A stretch of 64,000 bases of DNA from Nostoc sp. TCL26-01 (GTDB taxonomy: Bacteria; Cyanobacteriota; Cyanobacteriia; Cyanobacteriales; Nostocaceae). Below, piece by piece: positions 8,437-16,507 of this stretch. The notes below the pieces were generated by a model. The model did not search any database. It was not told the origin of the DNA and saw only the letters and a program-made list of their open reading frames with translations. A program made the translations under genes and the position numbers. Location: the NCBI RefSeq assembly GCF_013393945.1, contig NZ_CP040297.1:5980809-6044808 (forward strand), in the 5' to 3' direction. How positions within the stretch are numbered: position 1 is the stretch's first letter; every line of letters begins with the position of its first letter.

Positions 8437-9378
8437 ATGTCTTTAAGAATAGATCGTGGACTATTTAAATATGATTTCATAGACCATCACGCAATCTTGT
8501 GTGTATCAGTGGATGCGGATGTGAAAGAAATTCGCAAACGATATCTGAAAATTGCTCGCCACTTGCATCCCGATAGCAGTGCTATTAAAACGGATAACGA
8601 AAAAAAACTAGCTAGCGAATTATTATCCAAGTTGGTTAACCCAGCCTATGAAACCTTATCTGGAGAACGTACTCGCAATGAGTACATCATAGTTTTGTCT
8701 CAAATAGGTAAGCGTCTAGTACAAGAAGCAGCTTCCATAGAATTAGTGACTGACTTAGGCAAGCAGCTAGCATCAGCACCGAATGTTGATCTTTTATATA
8801 AAAGTGCGATCGCCAAAATTGCCGAAACTCAATATGAATCTTTACAACAGTCAATTCACGTCATTGCTCAAGTAAGTGAGTTGAATTTAGTCTACCTGAT
8901 GCGGAATGCAGGTAAAGCGTTTGCTACATCAGCAGCTAAACCCCCAGTCAACTCCAGTACACCAAAATCCGATACAGCCGCCGCGCCACCACCAGAACCA
9001 CCAAAAGAAGACTCATCTATTGAACAGTATTTACGTCGCGCGCAAAGTTTGATTGAGAAAAACCAATTTGCTCCAGCCGAGGTAGAGTTAAAAGATGCCC
9101 TGAAGATAGCGCCTAAAAGCAGCCGTTGTCACAGTTTGCTGGCATTTGTTTATTTGCGGCAAAATCAACTCAAAATGGCAAAAATTCATTTTGATAATGC
9201 GTTAAAATTAGACCCCAAAGATGAAACAGCATTGGCATGGAAACCTAAAATAGATAAGGCTTTAGGTAAACAATCTAGTAGTCCTAATGTCAATTCACCT
9301 CCTGGTACTGGTAATAAACAACCAGACAAATCTGGAGGCGGTTTATTTGGTGGTTTGTTTGGTGGGAAGAAAAAATAA
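8437..9378 (+). CDS. DnaJ-domain and TPR protein
   Basis: 313 residues from the ATG at 8437; an earlier in-frame start (8419) adds six residues. The N-terminus is a divergent J-domain (about 12-85) with the Hsp70-activating HPD triplet preserved in RHLHPDSSA. A helical middle follows, then a Pro/Ala-rich linker (PPVNSS, AAAPPPEPP), two to three TPR repeats (about 195-270) and a Gly-Lys-rich tail GGGLFGGLFGGKKK. It probably recruits DnaK to a TPR-bound client or complex. Its stop codon overlaps the start of hisZ (TAATG), so the two are translationally coupled. Confidence 0.87.
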   Translation: MSLRIDRGLFKYDFIDHHAILCVSVDADVKEIRKRYLKIARHLHPDSSAIKTDNEKKLASELLSKLVNPAYETLSGERTRNEYIIVLSQIGKRLVQEAASIELVTDLGKQLASAPNVDLLYKSAIAKIAETQYESLQQSIHVIAQVSELNLVYLMRNAGKAFATSAAKPPVNSSTPKSDTAAAPPPEPPKEDSSIEQYLRRAQSLIEKNQFAPAEVELKDALKIAPKSSRCHSLLAFVYLRQNQLKMAKIHFDNALKLDPKDETALAWKPKIDKALGKQSSSPNVNSPPGTGNKQPDKSGGGLFGGLFGGKKK

Positions 9379-10592
9379 TGGTGTATCAACCAGCATCGGG
9401 AGCCAGAGATTTATTACCTCTCGATGTCGCACAAAAACGCTGGATTGAAGATAGATTACAGCAGGTGTTTCATCGTTGGGGTTATCACAGAATCATTACC
9501 TCAACGTTGGAACGCATGGATACCCTGATGGCGGGGGAAGCAATTCAACGCCAGATGGTAATTCAACTGCAAAATTCCGGAGATGAAGAATTAGGATTGC
9601 GCCCAGAGTTAACAGCTTCCATCGCTCGTGCTGTTGTTACGCGCATGGGAAATCTCACTTACCCGCAACGACTGTATTACAATGCCAACGTCTTCCGGCG
9701 CATCTGGGAAAACAGACACAATCGCCAACAGGAGTTTTATCAAGCTGGGGTTGAGTTGTTAGGTGTAGGGGGATTGTTAGCTAATGCAGAAGTTTTACTA
9801 TTAGTAAAAAGTTGTTTAGCCGCATTAGATTTACCAGACTGGCATTTAATTTTAGGCGAAGCGGGGATCACCCGATCGCTCTTAAATGCTTTTCCGACGA
9901 ATTTACGTGCTAAAGTGCGGAGTGCGATCGCTCATCTTGACCGCGTAACAATAGATAACTTACCCTTAAGCGAAGAACTGCGCCAACGTGCCAAAATCAT
10001 GCTGGATTTGCGCGGAACCAGCGCTGATGTCTTGCAAAAAGTCAGTAGTCTAGATTTAGATCCAGAACAACAAGCCGCAGTCAATGACCTCAAATCGCTA
10101 GTAGAGTTACTAGAATCAGGTGAGAAATTCCCCATAATTCTCGACCTCAGCCTCATTCAAACCATAGACTACTACACCGGTATCGTCTTTGAAATTGTCA
10201 GCCATAGCGAGTCACAAACAAGGGTTTTAGGGCGTGGCGGTCGCTATGATCAACTATTGGGACTCTATCATCCCCAAGGAGAAAATATTCCGGGGATTGG
10301 ATTTGTGCTAAATATCGAAGACTTATACCAAGTTCTCTTATCTACACAGCAGTTACCACAAGCAACCCCAGCTAGTAATTGGCTAGTAGTTCCAGAAAAA
10401 CCAAGCGCCTATGCTGCGGCTTTTGCTTATGCCCAAAAATTGCGTGAATCTACTCATTTAGTCAGAGTAGAAATAGACTTGGGTGGCAAAGATACACTAG
10501 CTATTAAACAATACGCACGCGATCGCGGTATCGCTCAAATCGCCTGGATTAAAACCACAGCCTCACCCACAATTGAAACCATTACTCAATAA
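9378..10592 (+). CDS. hisZ: ATP phosphoribosyltransferase regulatory subunit
   Basis: 404 residues, a histidyl-tRNA-synthetase paralogue that activates the short-form HisG at the first step of histidine synthesis. Seen: PASGARDLLPLD at the N-terminus, LGLRPELTASIAR (motif 2 region), QAGVELLG, TIDYYTGIVFEIV, and GRGGRYDQLLG. The C-terminal region is shorter and differs from the anticodon-binding domain of a true HisRS, which with the altered motif 1 favours HisZ. Overlaps the DnaJ-TPR stop by one base. Confidence 0.9.
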   Translation: MVYQPASGARDLLPLDVAQKRWIEDRLQQVFHRWGYHRIITSTLERMDTLMAGEAIQRQMVIQLQNSGDEELGLRPELTASIARAVVTRMGNLTYPQRLYYNANVFRRIWENRHNRQQEFYQAGVELLGVGGLLANAEVLLLVKSCLAALDLPDWHLILGEAGITRSLLNAFPTNLRAKVRSAIAHLDRVTIDNLPLSEELRQRAKIMLDLRGTSADVLQKVSSLDLDPEQQAAVNDLKSLVELLESGEKFPIILDLSLIQTIDYYTGIVFEIVSHSESQTRVLGRGGRYDQLLGLYHPQGENIPGIGFVLNIEDLYQVLLSTQQLPQATPASNWLVVPEKPSAYAAAFAYAQKLRESTHLVRVEIDLGGKDTLAIKQYARDRGIAQIAWIKTTASPTIETITQ

Positions 10593-10604
10593 TCCCAAAT
10601 CAAT

Positions 10605-10752
10605 TGAGTGAGAGAGTGCTGAGTGAGGGAGTGCTGAGTGCTGAGTGCTGAGTAATGGGTAATGGGTAATGGGTAAGAGTTTTACCAATGACCAATGACT
10701 ATTGACCAATGACTATTGACTATTGACCAATGACTATTGACTATTGACTTTA
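10605..10752. repeat. STRR cluster
   Basis: Tandem GAGTGCT, GGGTAAT and GACTATT/GACCAAT heptamers fill the spacer between hisZ and the ferredoxin gene. Confidence 0.85.
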
Positions 10753-10771
10753 AAGAGAGGGAATCAAGAAT

Positions 10772-10996
10772 ATGTCACACACCATTGTTACCGAAGTTTG
10801 TGAAGGTATCGCTGATTGCGTCAGTGCTTGTCCAGTGGCTTGTATTCATGAAGGCCCTGGTAAAAACGTCAAGGGAACTGATTGGTACTGGATCGACTTT
10901 GATACTTGTATCGATTGTGGTATTTGTATCCAAGTATGCCCCATAGAAGGTGCGATCGTTCCAGAGGAAAGACCCGATTTACAAAAAACACCCTAA
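10772..10996 (+). CDS. two-cluster bacterial-type ferredoxin
   Basis: 74 residues with two cysteine clusters: an atypical first one (C10-x5-C16-x3-C20-x3-C24) and a classical C-x2-C-x2-C-x3-CP second one (CIDCGICIQVCP). The wider spacing of the first site suggests a [3Fe-4S]/[4Fe-4S] or 2[4Fe-4S] seven-iron-like protein. Small soluble electron carrier; partner unknown. A possible ribosome site GAGAGGGAA lies shortly upstream of the ATG. A terminator follows, and a decayed copy of its second half is found at 11873-11958. Confidence 0.9.
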   Translation: MSHTIVTEVCEGIADCVSACPVACIHEGPGKNVKGTDWYWIDFDTCIDCGICIQVCPIEGAIVPEERPDLQKTP

Positions 10997-11025
10997 TTCT
11001 CATTTCATACTTAAAATATGTAAGT

Positions 11026-11065
11026 AAACAGGCATCTGATTGATTTCAGCATTGCCTGTTTTTTT
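11026..11065 (+). terminator. rho-independent-type terminator of the ferredoxin gene
   Basis: Stem AAACAGGCA (11026-11034) / TGCCTGTTT (11053-11061) followed by a run of T. Confidence 0.75.
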
Positions 11066-11168
11066 GCGGAAAAATTTGAGAGTACCCACTTTTGGCGCTA
11101 GTTCTCTAAAAAATCGGGCAATTATAATGAGAATATAGAAAAACACTAAGGTTAAAGCAGGTGTAGAT

Positions 11169-11447
11169 ATGATGGAGGCTATTTTTTGGAGTGTAGAGGA
11201 AGTTGCCCAAAGAGCCAAACAATTTTACGAACATGGGATTCGCCAACAAGTTGAGCATGGTGATAATATTGGCAAAATGATTGTGATTGATGCTGAAACA
11301 GGCGAATATGGAATTGACAAAAGTGGTGTTGAATCAGCATTAAGCCTAAAGCAGAAAAATCCCAATGCTAGATTATTTACTATGCGAATTGGTTATGATG
11401 TTGCTGTCAGTTTTGGTAATGCTCCTATGCTGCGTACAATTGAATGA
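11169..11447 (+). CDS. hypothetical protein coupled to a clan-AA protease gene
   Basis: 92 residues, not recognised as a named family. It is acidic and soluble, with an N-terminal helix (FWSVEEVAQRAKQFYEHGIRQQVE) and a beta-rich centre (GKMIVIDAETGEYGID). A second Met directly follows the first, so the start could be 11172. The stop overlaps the next start in ATGA, so the two genes are translationally coupled. Size, coupling and order recall addiction-module antitoxins, but no recognisable DNA-binding motif is visible. Confidence 0.7.
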   Translation: MMEAIFWSVEEVAQRAKQFYEHGIRQQVEHGDNIGKMIVIDAETGEYGIDKSGVESALSLKQKNPNARLFTMRIGYDVAVSFGNAPMLRTIE

Positions 11448-11824
11448 TTTACGGAAGATTGATTGACCGCAAAGCAATAGTTCCAGTGATTTTTCGTTTA
11501 CATGGACAACCAGATTTTTCTGTGGATTTTGTCATCGATACTGGATTCAACGACTATCTGACCCTACCAGCACAAGCCGTCAATGCGATGAATCTTCCTT
11601 TATATTCAAGCATACTTGCCAGATTGGCAGACGGTAGTGAAGCTTTACTAGCTATACATTTAGCAACTATTGTTTGGGACAATGTAGAAAAAGTAGTCCC
11701 TATTTTAGCTTCTGGTTATAAGCCCTTACTGGGAACTGCAATGATAGAAGGATATCATCTTGAGATAGATTTTGAAGAAAATGGTTTGGTTTCCTTGGAA
11801 AAAATACCATCTCCAATGCTATAG
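11444..11824 (+). CDS. clan AA aspartic protease (AF_0612-like)
   Basis: 126 residues. A retropepsin-like catalytic loop FVIDTGFNDYLTLP (about 29-42) is followed by LADGSEA and, near residue 98, PLLGTAMIEGYHLEIDFEE, the pattern of small cytosolic clan-AA proteases common in archaea and cyanobacteria. No signal peptide, unlike the secreted relative at 3877-4443. A homodimer is expected. It starts inside the stop codon of the 92-residue upstream gene, which may be its regulator or substrate (inference). Confidence 0.8.
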   Translation: MIYGRLIDRKAIVPVIFRLHGQPDFSVDFVIDTGFNDYLTLPAQAVNAMNLPLYSSILARLADGSEALLAIHLATIVWDNVEKVVPILASGYKPLLGTAMIEGYHLEIDFEENGLVSLEKIPSPML

Positions 11825-11872
11825 ATTATTAATAGATTTGTTTCAAGTCATTGCATCGCTCTTCCAGAGACA

Positions 11873-11958
11873 GAACTGATTGGTACTGACTTGGCTTTGA
11901 TACTTGTATCGATTGTGGCATTCGTATATAAATATGCTCAGGAGAAAATGCGATTTTT
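11873..11958 (+). pseudogene. decayed fragment of the two-cluster ferredoxin gene
   Basis: AACTGATTGGTACTG and the following bases, including GATACTTGTATCGATTGTGG, repeat 10877-10965 of the ferredoxin gene with scattered substitutions. The counterpart of CIDCGIC is still legible, then the frame and the last cysteines degenerate. No start codon or 5' half is present. It is a partial tandem duplication about 1 kb from the parent. Confidence 0.8.
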
Positions 11959-11970
11959 ACGCCGACTTAC

Positions 11971-13056
11971 TTAATTACTGGAAAAATTATCTAGAGACCA
12001 AACCCTAAAGTTTTTATAGTGGATTGATTTACCACTTATACCTTCTTTTGCTATTAAAAAAATATCCCCTTGATTCGTGAATCCTGAAACATCAAAGGTT
12101 TCAATGTACATATCATTGACAAAAAATTTAGCTTTTTGATCCTTGACAACTAAACTTAATTTATTTTTGCTGCCATCGGCAACATTGAGATTTGATAATT
12201 CGCCGTTTGAATATCTGCTAGTTCCACCAAAACGCCATTCTTTTACCTTGGAAGCAACCCATACATCAAATGATTTGCGTCGCGGATCGTTCAGCTGATC
12301 ACTGGTATTTTCTTGAAATGCAAAACCATAAGTCCAATTATCTACTGCACCGTCATAGGGGTTATCAAATTCAGCTTCAACAATAAAATTACGCAGTGTA
12401 AGACCTGTAGGTTTAACTCGTACTACTCTTTCTTGATACTCTCCTATATTGCCTTTATTAGTCTCAGACCAAACAAGTACGGCTTTCTGCTTGAGTGCTT
12501 GATACTCGACTAATTGCGGTGGCTTTTCAAAATATTTATTATAAGTGGGATATCCTGCTAAAGCAATGAGGATAATTGCACCACCTACAAGTAGATTTTT
12601 GTTAACGTTACCGATTTTTGTCAACAATGATTCAGGCTTAGATCCATCTGGTTGATTATGGTAATTGACTCCGGATTCAGGAACTGAACTATGTACAGGA
12701 GAATTTGACTGCGCTACTGTTTGATTATTCGGAGAATTCTGTTCAAAGTATTGATAACAATTTAGCTTTACTGCAATTTCTTCTAAGATAGATTTATGAG
12801 TTGATTTATTAAATATAGGCAATAACTCCCGGCAACAAAGCTTACAAAGAGCTTCTTTATCGCCAATTTCATTTAAATATCCAATGAGGAGGAGAAAAAA
12901 GTCAGAATCCGAAGAATTTCTTAAAAATGAGAGTCGTTTGGGGTCAATGCCAATGCTAGAACATAGTGCTTCTCGTGTTCTTGATTGTTGACTACGCAGC
13001 AAAAGGTTGATTAAGCTATCTATGTCAGAGTCATTTAAAAAATTTTGTTGAGACAT
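11971..13056 (-). CDS. transmembrane protein with N-terminal effector-associated-type domain
   Basis: 361 residues, second gene of a pair with the CHAT protease (4-bp gap). Layout: residues 6-100 are a helical domain with LNDSD, REALCSSIGI, LSFLRNSSDSDF and DKEALCKLC; a polar linker follows (100-150); one membrane helix (about 154-170, LLVGGAIILIALAGY); and a C-terminal beta-rich domain (about 180-361) with FVNDMYIETFDVSG and SIHYKNFRVW, resembling concanavalin/LamG-like or DUF1080-type jelly rolls. The N-terminal domain aligns with the C-terminal domain of the upstream CHAT protein over about 95 residues with only small gaps. Inferred topology: cytoplasmic adaptor domain, extracytoplasmic sensor. 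Confidence 0.78.
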   Translation of the reverse strand: MSQQNFLNDSDIDSLINLLLRSQQSRTREALCSSIGIDPKRLSFLRNSSDSDFFLLLIGYLNEIGDKEALCKLCCRELLPIFNKSTHKSILEEIAVKLNCYQYFEQNSPNNQTVAQSNSPVHSSVPESGVNYHNQPDGSKPESLLTKIGNVNKNLLVGGAIILIALAGYPTYNKYFEKPPQLVEYQALKQKAVLVWSETNKGNIGEYQERVVRVKPTGLTLRNFIVEAEFDNPYDGAVDNWTYGFAFQENTSDQLNDPRRKSFDVWVASKVKEWRFGGTSRYSNGELSNLNVADGSKNKLSLVVKDQKAKFFVNDMYIETFDVSGFTNQGDIFLIAKEGISGKSIHYKNFRVWSLDNFSSN

Positions 13057-13060
13057 CCTT

Positions 13061-13984
13061 TTAACCTCTCACATGATGAGAATTTAGTTTTGATTTAATT
13101 GTTTCTAAATCAGCCGCATATTTCCCTTGTTTAAACACAGATTCAAGTTCCTGGCAGATTTTTCCCAGAGCTTGTTTATTATCTACACTGTGCAGATAGC
13201 TAATTAGCTCTAAGGCAAAGTCAGCATCGGTTGATTGCCTTAAAAATCCCAGTTGATTTGATTCAATACCAATTTTTATACACAGCGCTTTTCGTGCTGA
13301 ATATTCTGCACGGCCACTACGTATTAGGAGTTCTGTAAGTATTTCTCTATCGGAGTCGTTTAGTTCTTCAGATGCAGGTTCGTTTGCGACTGGAGGCTGT
13401 TCTTCACTGGAAACAGTCTTTTCCATATTTGGCTTCTTCTTGAGAATGGGGGTTAGTTGCTCTGGGACACCTGCTAACCGAATTGCAGCACAACCTAATT
13501 TGTGGGCAAACTCAACAGTTCTTCCTGCTCCTAAAGCATCGTAAAAACCGACAGCAAATTCAATTGCTGCTTTATCAGCGATCGCTTTTTTCATGCCAAT
13601 GACATAATTAATATGTTGAGCGATCGCATCTGCTTGCACTTCCGAATAACAGCCATTAAGCACAACACACTCAACTTGCTCGGCAAATAGGGCAAACAGT
13701 CCCGCTAAGGCTTCTCCATCGACTAGCTTTGGCAAGCCTGTTTCATCTTCAAATACCAAACCCTCATCCCCAGTTCCATGTCCTGAAAAATGAACAATAG
13801 CAGGATTGATATCCAGCATAGCGCGTTGGATGTCCCTTGGTCGCACGGCAAACATTGACTGGACAACGAACTGATCCCGGTTTTTGGCTCGATGTAATCC
13901 TTCTGCAATATCTCGCACCTCTTGATCTAAGCGTAGTTGTGAAGTGCCTTGAGGATTTGCTGTCAAAATTAAGATTGTTTGCAT
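13061..13984 (-). CDS. CHAT-domain caspase-like protease with C-terminal effector-associated-type domain
   Basis: 307 residues. The CHAT peptidase domain covers about 1-185 with the catalytic His in HFSGHGTG (H69) and catalytic Cys in VVLNGCYS (C112). An acidic/Pro linker follows (about 186-205), then a helical domain (208-305) opening ELNDSDREIL and carrying ARKALCIKIGI, LGFLRQSTDADF and a final LN. This type of death-like adaptor is known from cyanobacterial conflict systems as an effector-associated domain, which pairs by homotypic contact. The neighbouring membrane protein carries the matching domain. Start ATG at 13984; probably the first gene of a two-gene operon. Confidence 0.88.
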   Translation of the reverse strand: MQTILILTANPQGTSQLRLDQEVRDIAEGLHRAKNRDQFVVQSMFAVRPRDIQRAMLDINPAIVHFSGHGTGDEGLVFEDETGLPKLVDGEALAGLFALFAEQVECVVLNGCYSEVQADAIAQHINYVIGMKKAIADKAAIEFAVGFYDALGAGRTVEFAHKLGCAAIRLAGVPEQLTPILKKKPNMEKTVSSEEQPPVANEPASEELNDSDREILTELLIRSGRAEYSARKALCIKIGIESNQLGFLRQSTDADFALELISYLHSVDNKQALGKICQELESVFKQGKYAADLETIKSKLNSHHVRG

Positions 13985-14135
13985 CGTTTTGGCTATGGAA
14001 TCGCTTCTTCAAGTCATCTGTAATGCTAATATACATTTCTTAATATTCGGTATTTATCTACGTAATTCTTACCAAATCTACAAATGTAAAAATAGCGATT
14101 ACGTAAAAATACTAATGAAAAGCTGCCACTACTCT

Positions 14136-14230
14136 CAATACAGTTCGGTTAATGTCATTGCCAGCATTCGCAATGACTGTATTTTTACTCGTCTACTGAA
14201 AAACTTTGTTTGTTTAACCGAACCGTATTG
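14136..14230. repeat. 95-bp element with 17-bp terminal inverted repeats
   Basis: CAATACAGTTCGGTTAA at 14136-14152 and TTAACCGAACCGTATTG at 14214-14230 are inverted repeats with a single mismatch. No coding capacity. Looks like a very small MITE or IS-end derivative, upstream of the CHAT operon. A partial similar end, CAATACGGTTCAG, occurs near 29208. Confidence 0.6.
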
Positions 14231-14675
14231 CTACAACTTTAACTCAAAGCAGCGATCGCCCTCTCAACAAACACTCTATCGTGTATATGTACTTAGGTAG
14301 TCTAATGCAATACCATAGCATTATGAGTGATAGCACCATCAGTACTGCTCTATTGATTTGACCTGTCAGCAGATTAATATTCTTGTGAGAAGTTCTGGAA
14401 TCTAATACTACAGTTGGTTCATCCGCCAATACTCAGCTATTTAGTAATTCATAGACAACTATAATGCCCAATTGATATAGCTTTTATCTCTTTTACTACT
14501 TTCTGATTACCATCCATTATTTTAAATTAAATATAAAAAGAGTATGAAATATTTCTAATTTTATTGTAAAGGTTCAAAAATTAATTTATCAAGTATCCTC
14601 AATATTAACTAAGCTAGTTTCACAGTAAGATTAGTAGAAATCCTTACACACCAAAATTCATGATATTTACAACCG
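14231..14675. other. intergenic region without recognisable gene
   Basis: AT-rich, with stops in all frames. Presumably includes the promoter of the PEP-CTERM gene starting at 14676. No convincing RNA or repeat seen apart from the small element that precedes it. Confidence 0.6.
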
Positions 14676-15440
14676 ATGAAAAAGCTAAGTATTTTACCTA
14701 GTGTTCGCTTATTTGCGTTTGGTTTAACTTATGCAGCTATTAACTGGGTATTAACATCAAGTGCTACTGCTGCAACTTTAGACTTAACATTTACACAGAT
14801 AGGAACTATTAATATCAGTCCTAATAACAATGCCGGCACAGGTGTATATCGAGCTAAAATTTCTGACATTGACTTTGATATCACAGCGATTAAAGTGATT
14901 GATATTTTAGGGCAAGGCGGTACTCCAGGTAAGTTTAGTGGCTTTGATTTAGATGCTATTAAAATCAGTGATAGCTTGATTACTAACGCTGAAGACGTTA
15001 AAAGATTGTCAGATTCAAATGTATTTGATTTTACGCCCAATGGAACTAAGCTGACCGCCGGAACCATGCGCGCTACAACCAGGGCTAACTTTAGAGGTAA
15101 TAATTTATTTGGTACTAAAGATGGTAATGTTGACAATAGCATTGCCAGACTGCAAAGCTTTGATGCTGTAGCTGAAACAAACCAAAATGCTGCCGGATTT
15201 GTGAGTTTAGGTGATGGTGGAGAGATTTTATTTCAACTCACCCAAAGAGTAGCAGTACCCAAACCTAGTTCAATATACGTTTACATCGCAGAAGTAGGTA
15301 ACAATGGCGAAAGAGCAAGAGGTCAAGTCACTTTGATTGGTAAACGCACCAGAGTTCCAGAACCTACTAGTTTATTAGCTCTACCTTTGATAGGAATTTA
15401 TTTGCTCAAACGTATGAGTCAGGTAAATAAAACTGTATAA
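14676..15440 (+). CDS. PEP-CTERM sorting-domain protein
   Basis: 254 residues. An N-terminal signal peptide (FGLTYAAINWVLTSSATAA) leads into a beta-rich, Asn/Thr/Asp-rich exported domain without recognised catalytic motif (about 30-225). The C-terminus has the sorting tripartite tag: VPEPTS, a hydrophobic helix LLALPLIGIYLL and a basic end KRMSQVNK. By family knowledge such tags are processed by an exosortase, giving surface- or EPS-associated proteins. No exosortase is in the window. A terminator hairpin follows. Confidence 0.82.
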   Translation: MKKLSILPSVRLFAFGLTYAAINWVLTSSATAATLDLTFTQIGTINISPNNNAGTGVYRAKISDIDFDITAIKVIDILGQGGTPGKFSGFDLDAIKISDSLITNAEDVKRLSDSNVFDFTPNGTKLTAGTMRATTRANFRGNNLFGTKDGNVDNSIARLQSFDAVAETNQNAAGFVSLGDGGEILFQLTQRVAVPKPSSIYVYIAEVGNNGERARGQVTLIGKRTRVPEPTSLLALPLIGIYLLKRMSQVNKTV

Positions 15441-15467
15441 GGCGTATAATTTATAATTAAATTTTTA

Positions 15468-15496
15468 TAAAACATAGGTGTTGAGCCTATGTTTTA
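15468..15496 (+). terminator. hairpin after the PEP-CTERM gene
   Basis: TAAAACATAGG (15468-15478) pairs perfectly with CCTATGTTTTA (15486-15496) across a 7-nt loop. A-rich before and T-rich after, so it may act in either direction. Confidence 0.7.
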
Positions 15497-15520
15497 TAGT
15501 ATGTAAGAGTTAAAAATAAT

Positions 15521-16264
15521 ATGTCAGGTTCAACACAAGATATTGCTCCTCTGTTAGAAGCTCAAAATGTTCACGCTGGATACATCAAAGATGTAGATAT
15601 ATTACAAGGTGTCAATTTTCGAGTTGAACCAGGAGAATTAGTTACAGTCATCGGCCCTAATGGGGCGGGTAAGTCCACCTTAGCAAAAACGATTTTTGGA
15701 CTTTTGACACCCCATACAGGCGCAATTACTTTCAAAGGTGAGAATATCGCCGGATTAAAATCAAATCAAATTGTCCGGCGGGGGATGTGCTATGTACCAC
15801 AAATTGCGAATGTGTTTCCTTCCCTCAGTGTAGAAGAAAATTTAGAAATGGGGGCTTTTATTCGTAATGATTCCCTCCAGCCATTGAAAGACAAAATATT
15901 TGCCATGTTTCCTAGATTAAGCGATCGCCGTCGTCAACGTGCCGGTACTCTCTCCGGCGGAGAACGCCAAATGTTAGCGATGGGCAAAGCTTTAATGCTA
16001 GAACCAAGTTTACTCTTGCTAGATGAACCATCTGCGGCTTTATCCCCGATTTTAGTCACACAAGTATTTGAGCAGATTAAACAAATCAACCAAAGTGGAA
16101 CAGCCATTGTCTTAGTGGAACAAAATGCCCGTAAAGCTTTGGAAATGGCAGATCGTGGCTATGTGCTAGAATCTGGACGCGACGCAATCTCCGGACCCGG
16201 ACAAGATTTATTAAATGATCCCAAAGTAGCCGAGTTGTACTTGGGCGCAGGGAAAAGACATTGA
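15521..16264 (+). CDS. ABC transporter ATP-binding protein, LivF type
   Basis: 247 residues, a complete ABC ATPase: Walker A GPNGAGKST near residue 45, Q-loop YVPQIANVFPSLSV, signature LSGGERQML near 145, Walker B LLLLDEPSAALSP, and switch His replaced by the LVEQNARKAL stretch typical of LivF/NatE-like ATPases of branched-chain or neutral amino-acid importers. It energises an inner-membrane permease encoded elsewhere; none of the other subunits are nearby, an arrangement common for cyanobacterial Nat-type transporters. Substrate is not deducible. Confidence 0.88.
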   Translation: MSGSTQDIAPLLEAQNVHAGYIKDVDILQGVNFRVEPGELVTVIGPNGAGKSTLAKTIFGLLTPHTGAITFKGENIAGLKSNQIVRRGMCYVPQIANVFPSLSVEENLEMGAFIRNDSLQPLKDKIFAMFPRLSDRRRQRAGTLSGGERQMLAMGKALMLEPSLLLLDEPSAALSPILVTQVFEQIKQINQSGTAIVLVEQNARKALEMADRGYVLESGRDAISGPGQDLLNDPKVAELYLGAGKRH

Positions 16265-16412
16265 GTGCTGAGTGCTATTCGCCCTTGGCGTTCCCGAAGG
16301 GTGTGCTGAGTGCTGAGGGAGGGAGTAGTAAGTAATGGGTAATGGGTAAGAGTTTTACCAATGACTAATGACTATTGACTAATGACTAATGACTATTGAC
16401 CAATGACCAATA
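16265..16412. repeat. STRR cluster with embedded palindrome
   Basis: GTGCTGA units split by an insert TTCGCCCTTGGCGTTCCCGA (about 16279-16303), then GGGTAAT and GACTAAT/GACTATT heptamers. The insert resembles a module inside the MITE at 46794-47031. Confidence 0.8.
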
Positions 16413-16507
16413 ATTAAATAACCCTAAAACCGTGTGCAAAGGTACTCTTGCACCTTGATTAATTTTGATATCGTCCTGACAACGACAAAATTTTTGTCAG
16501 GTGGTGA

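Noticed and set aside
9378..10592. Histidyl-tRNA synthetase
   Set aside because: HisRS-like core but without the full C-terminal anticodon-binding domain; HisZ fits better.
11026..11065. Possible riboswitch after the ferredoxin gene
   Set aside because: A simple hairpin followed by T residues is a terminator; no second structure is seen.
14729..15142. 137-codon minus-strand ORF
   Set aside because: Shadow of the PEP-CTERM gene on the other strand.
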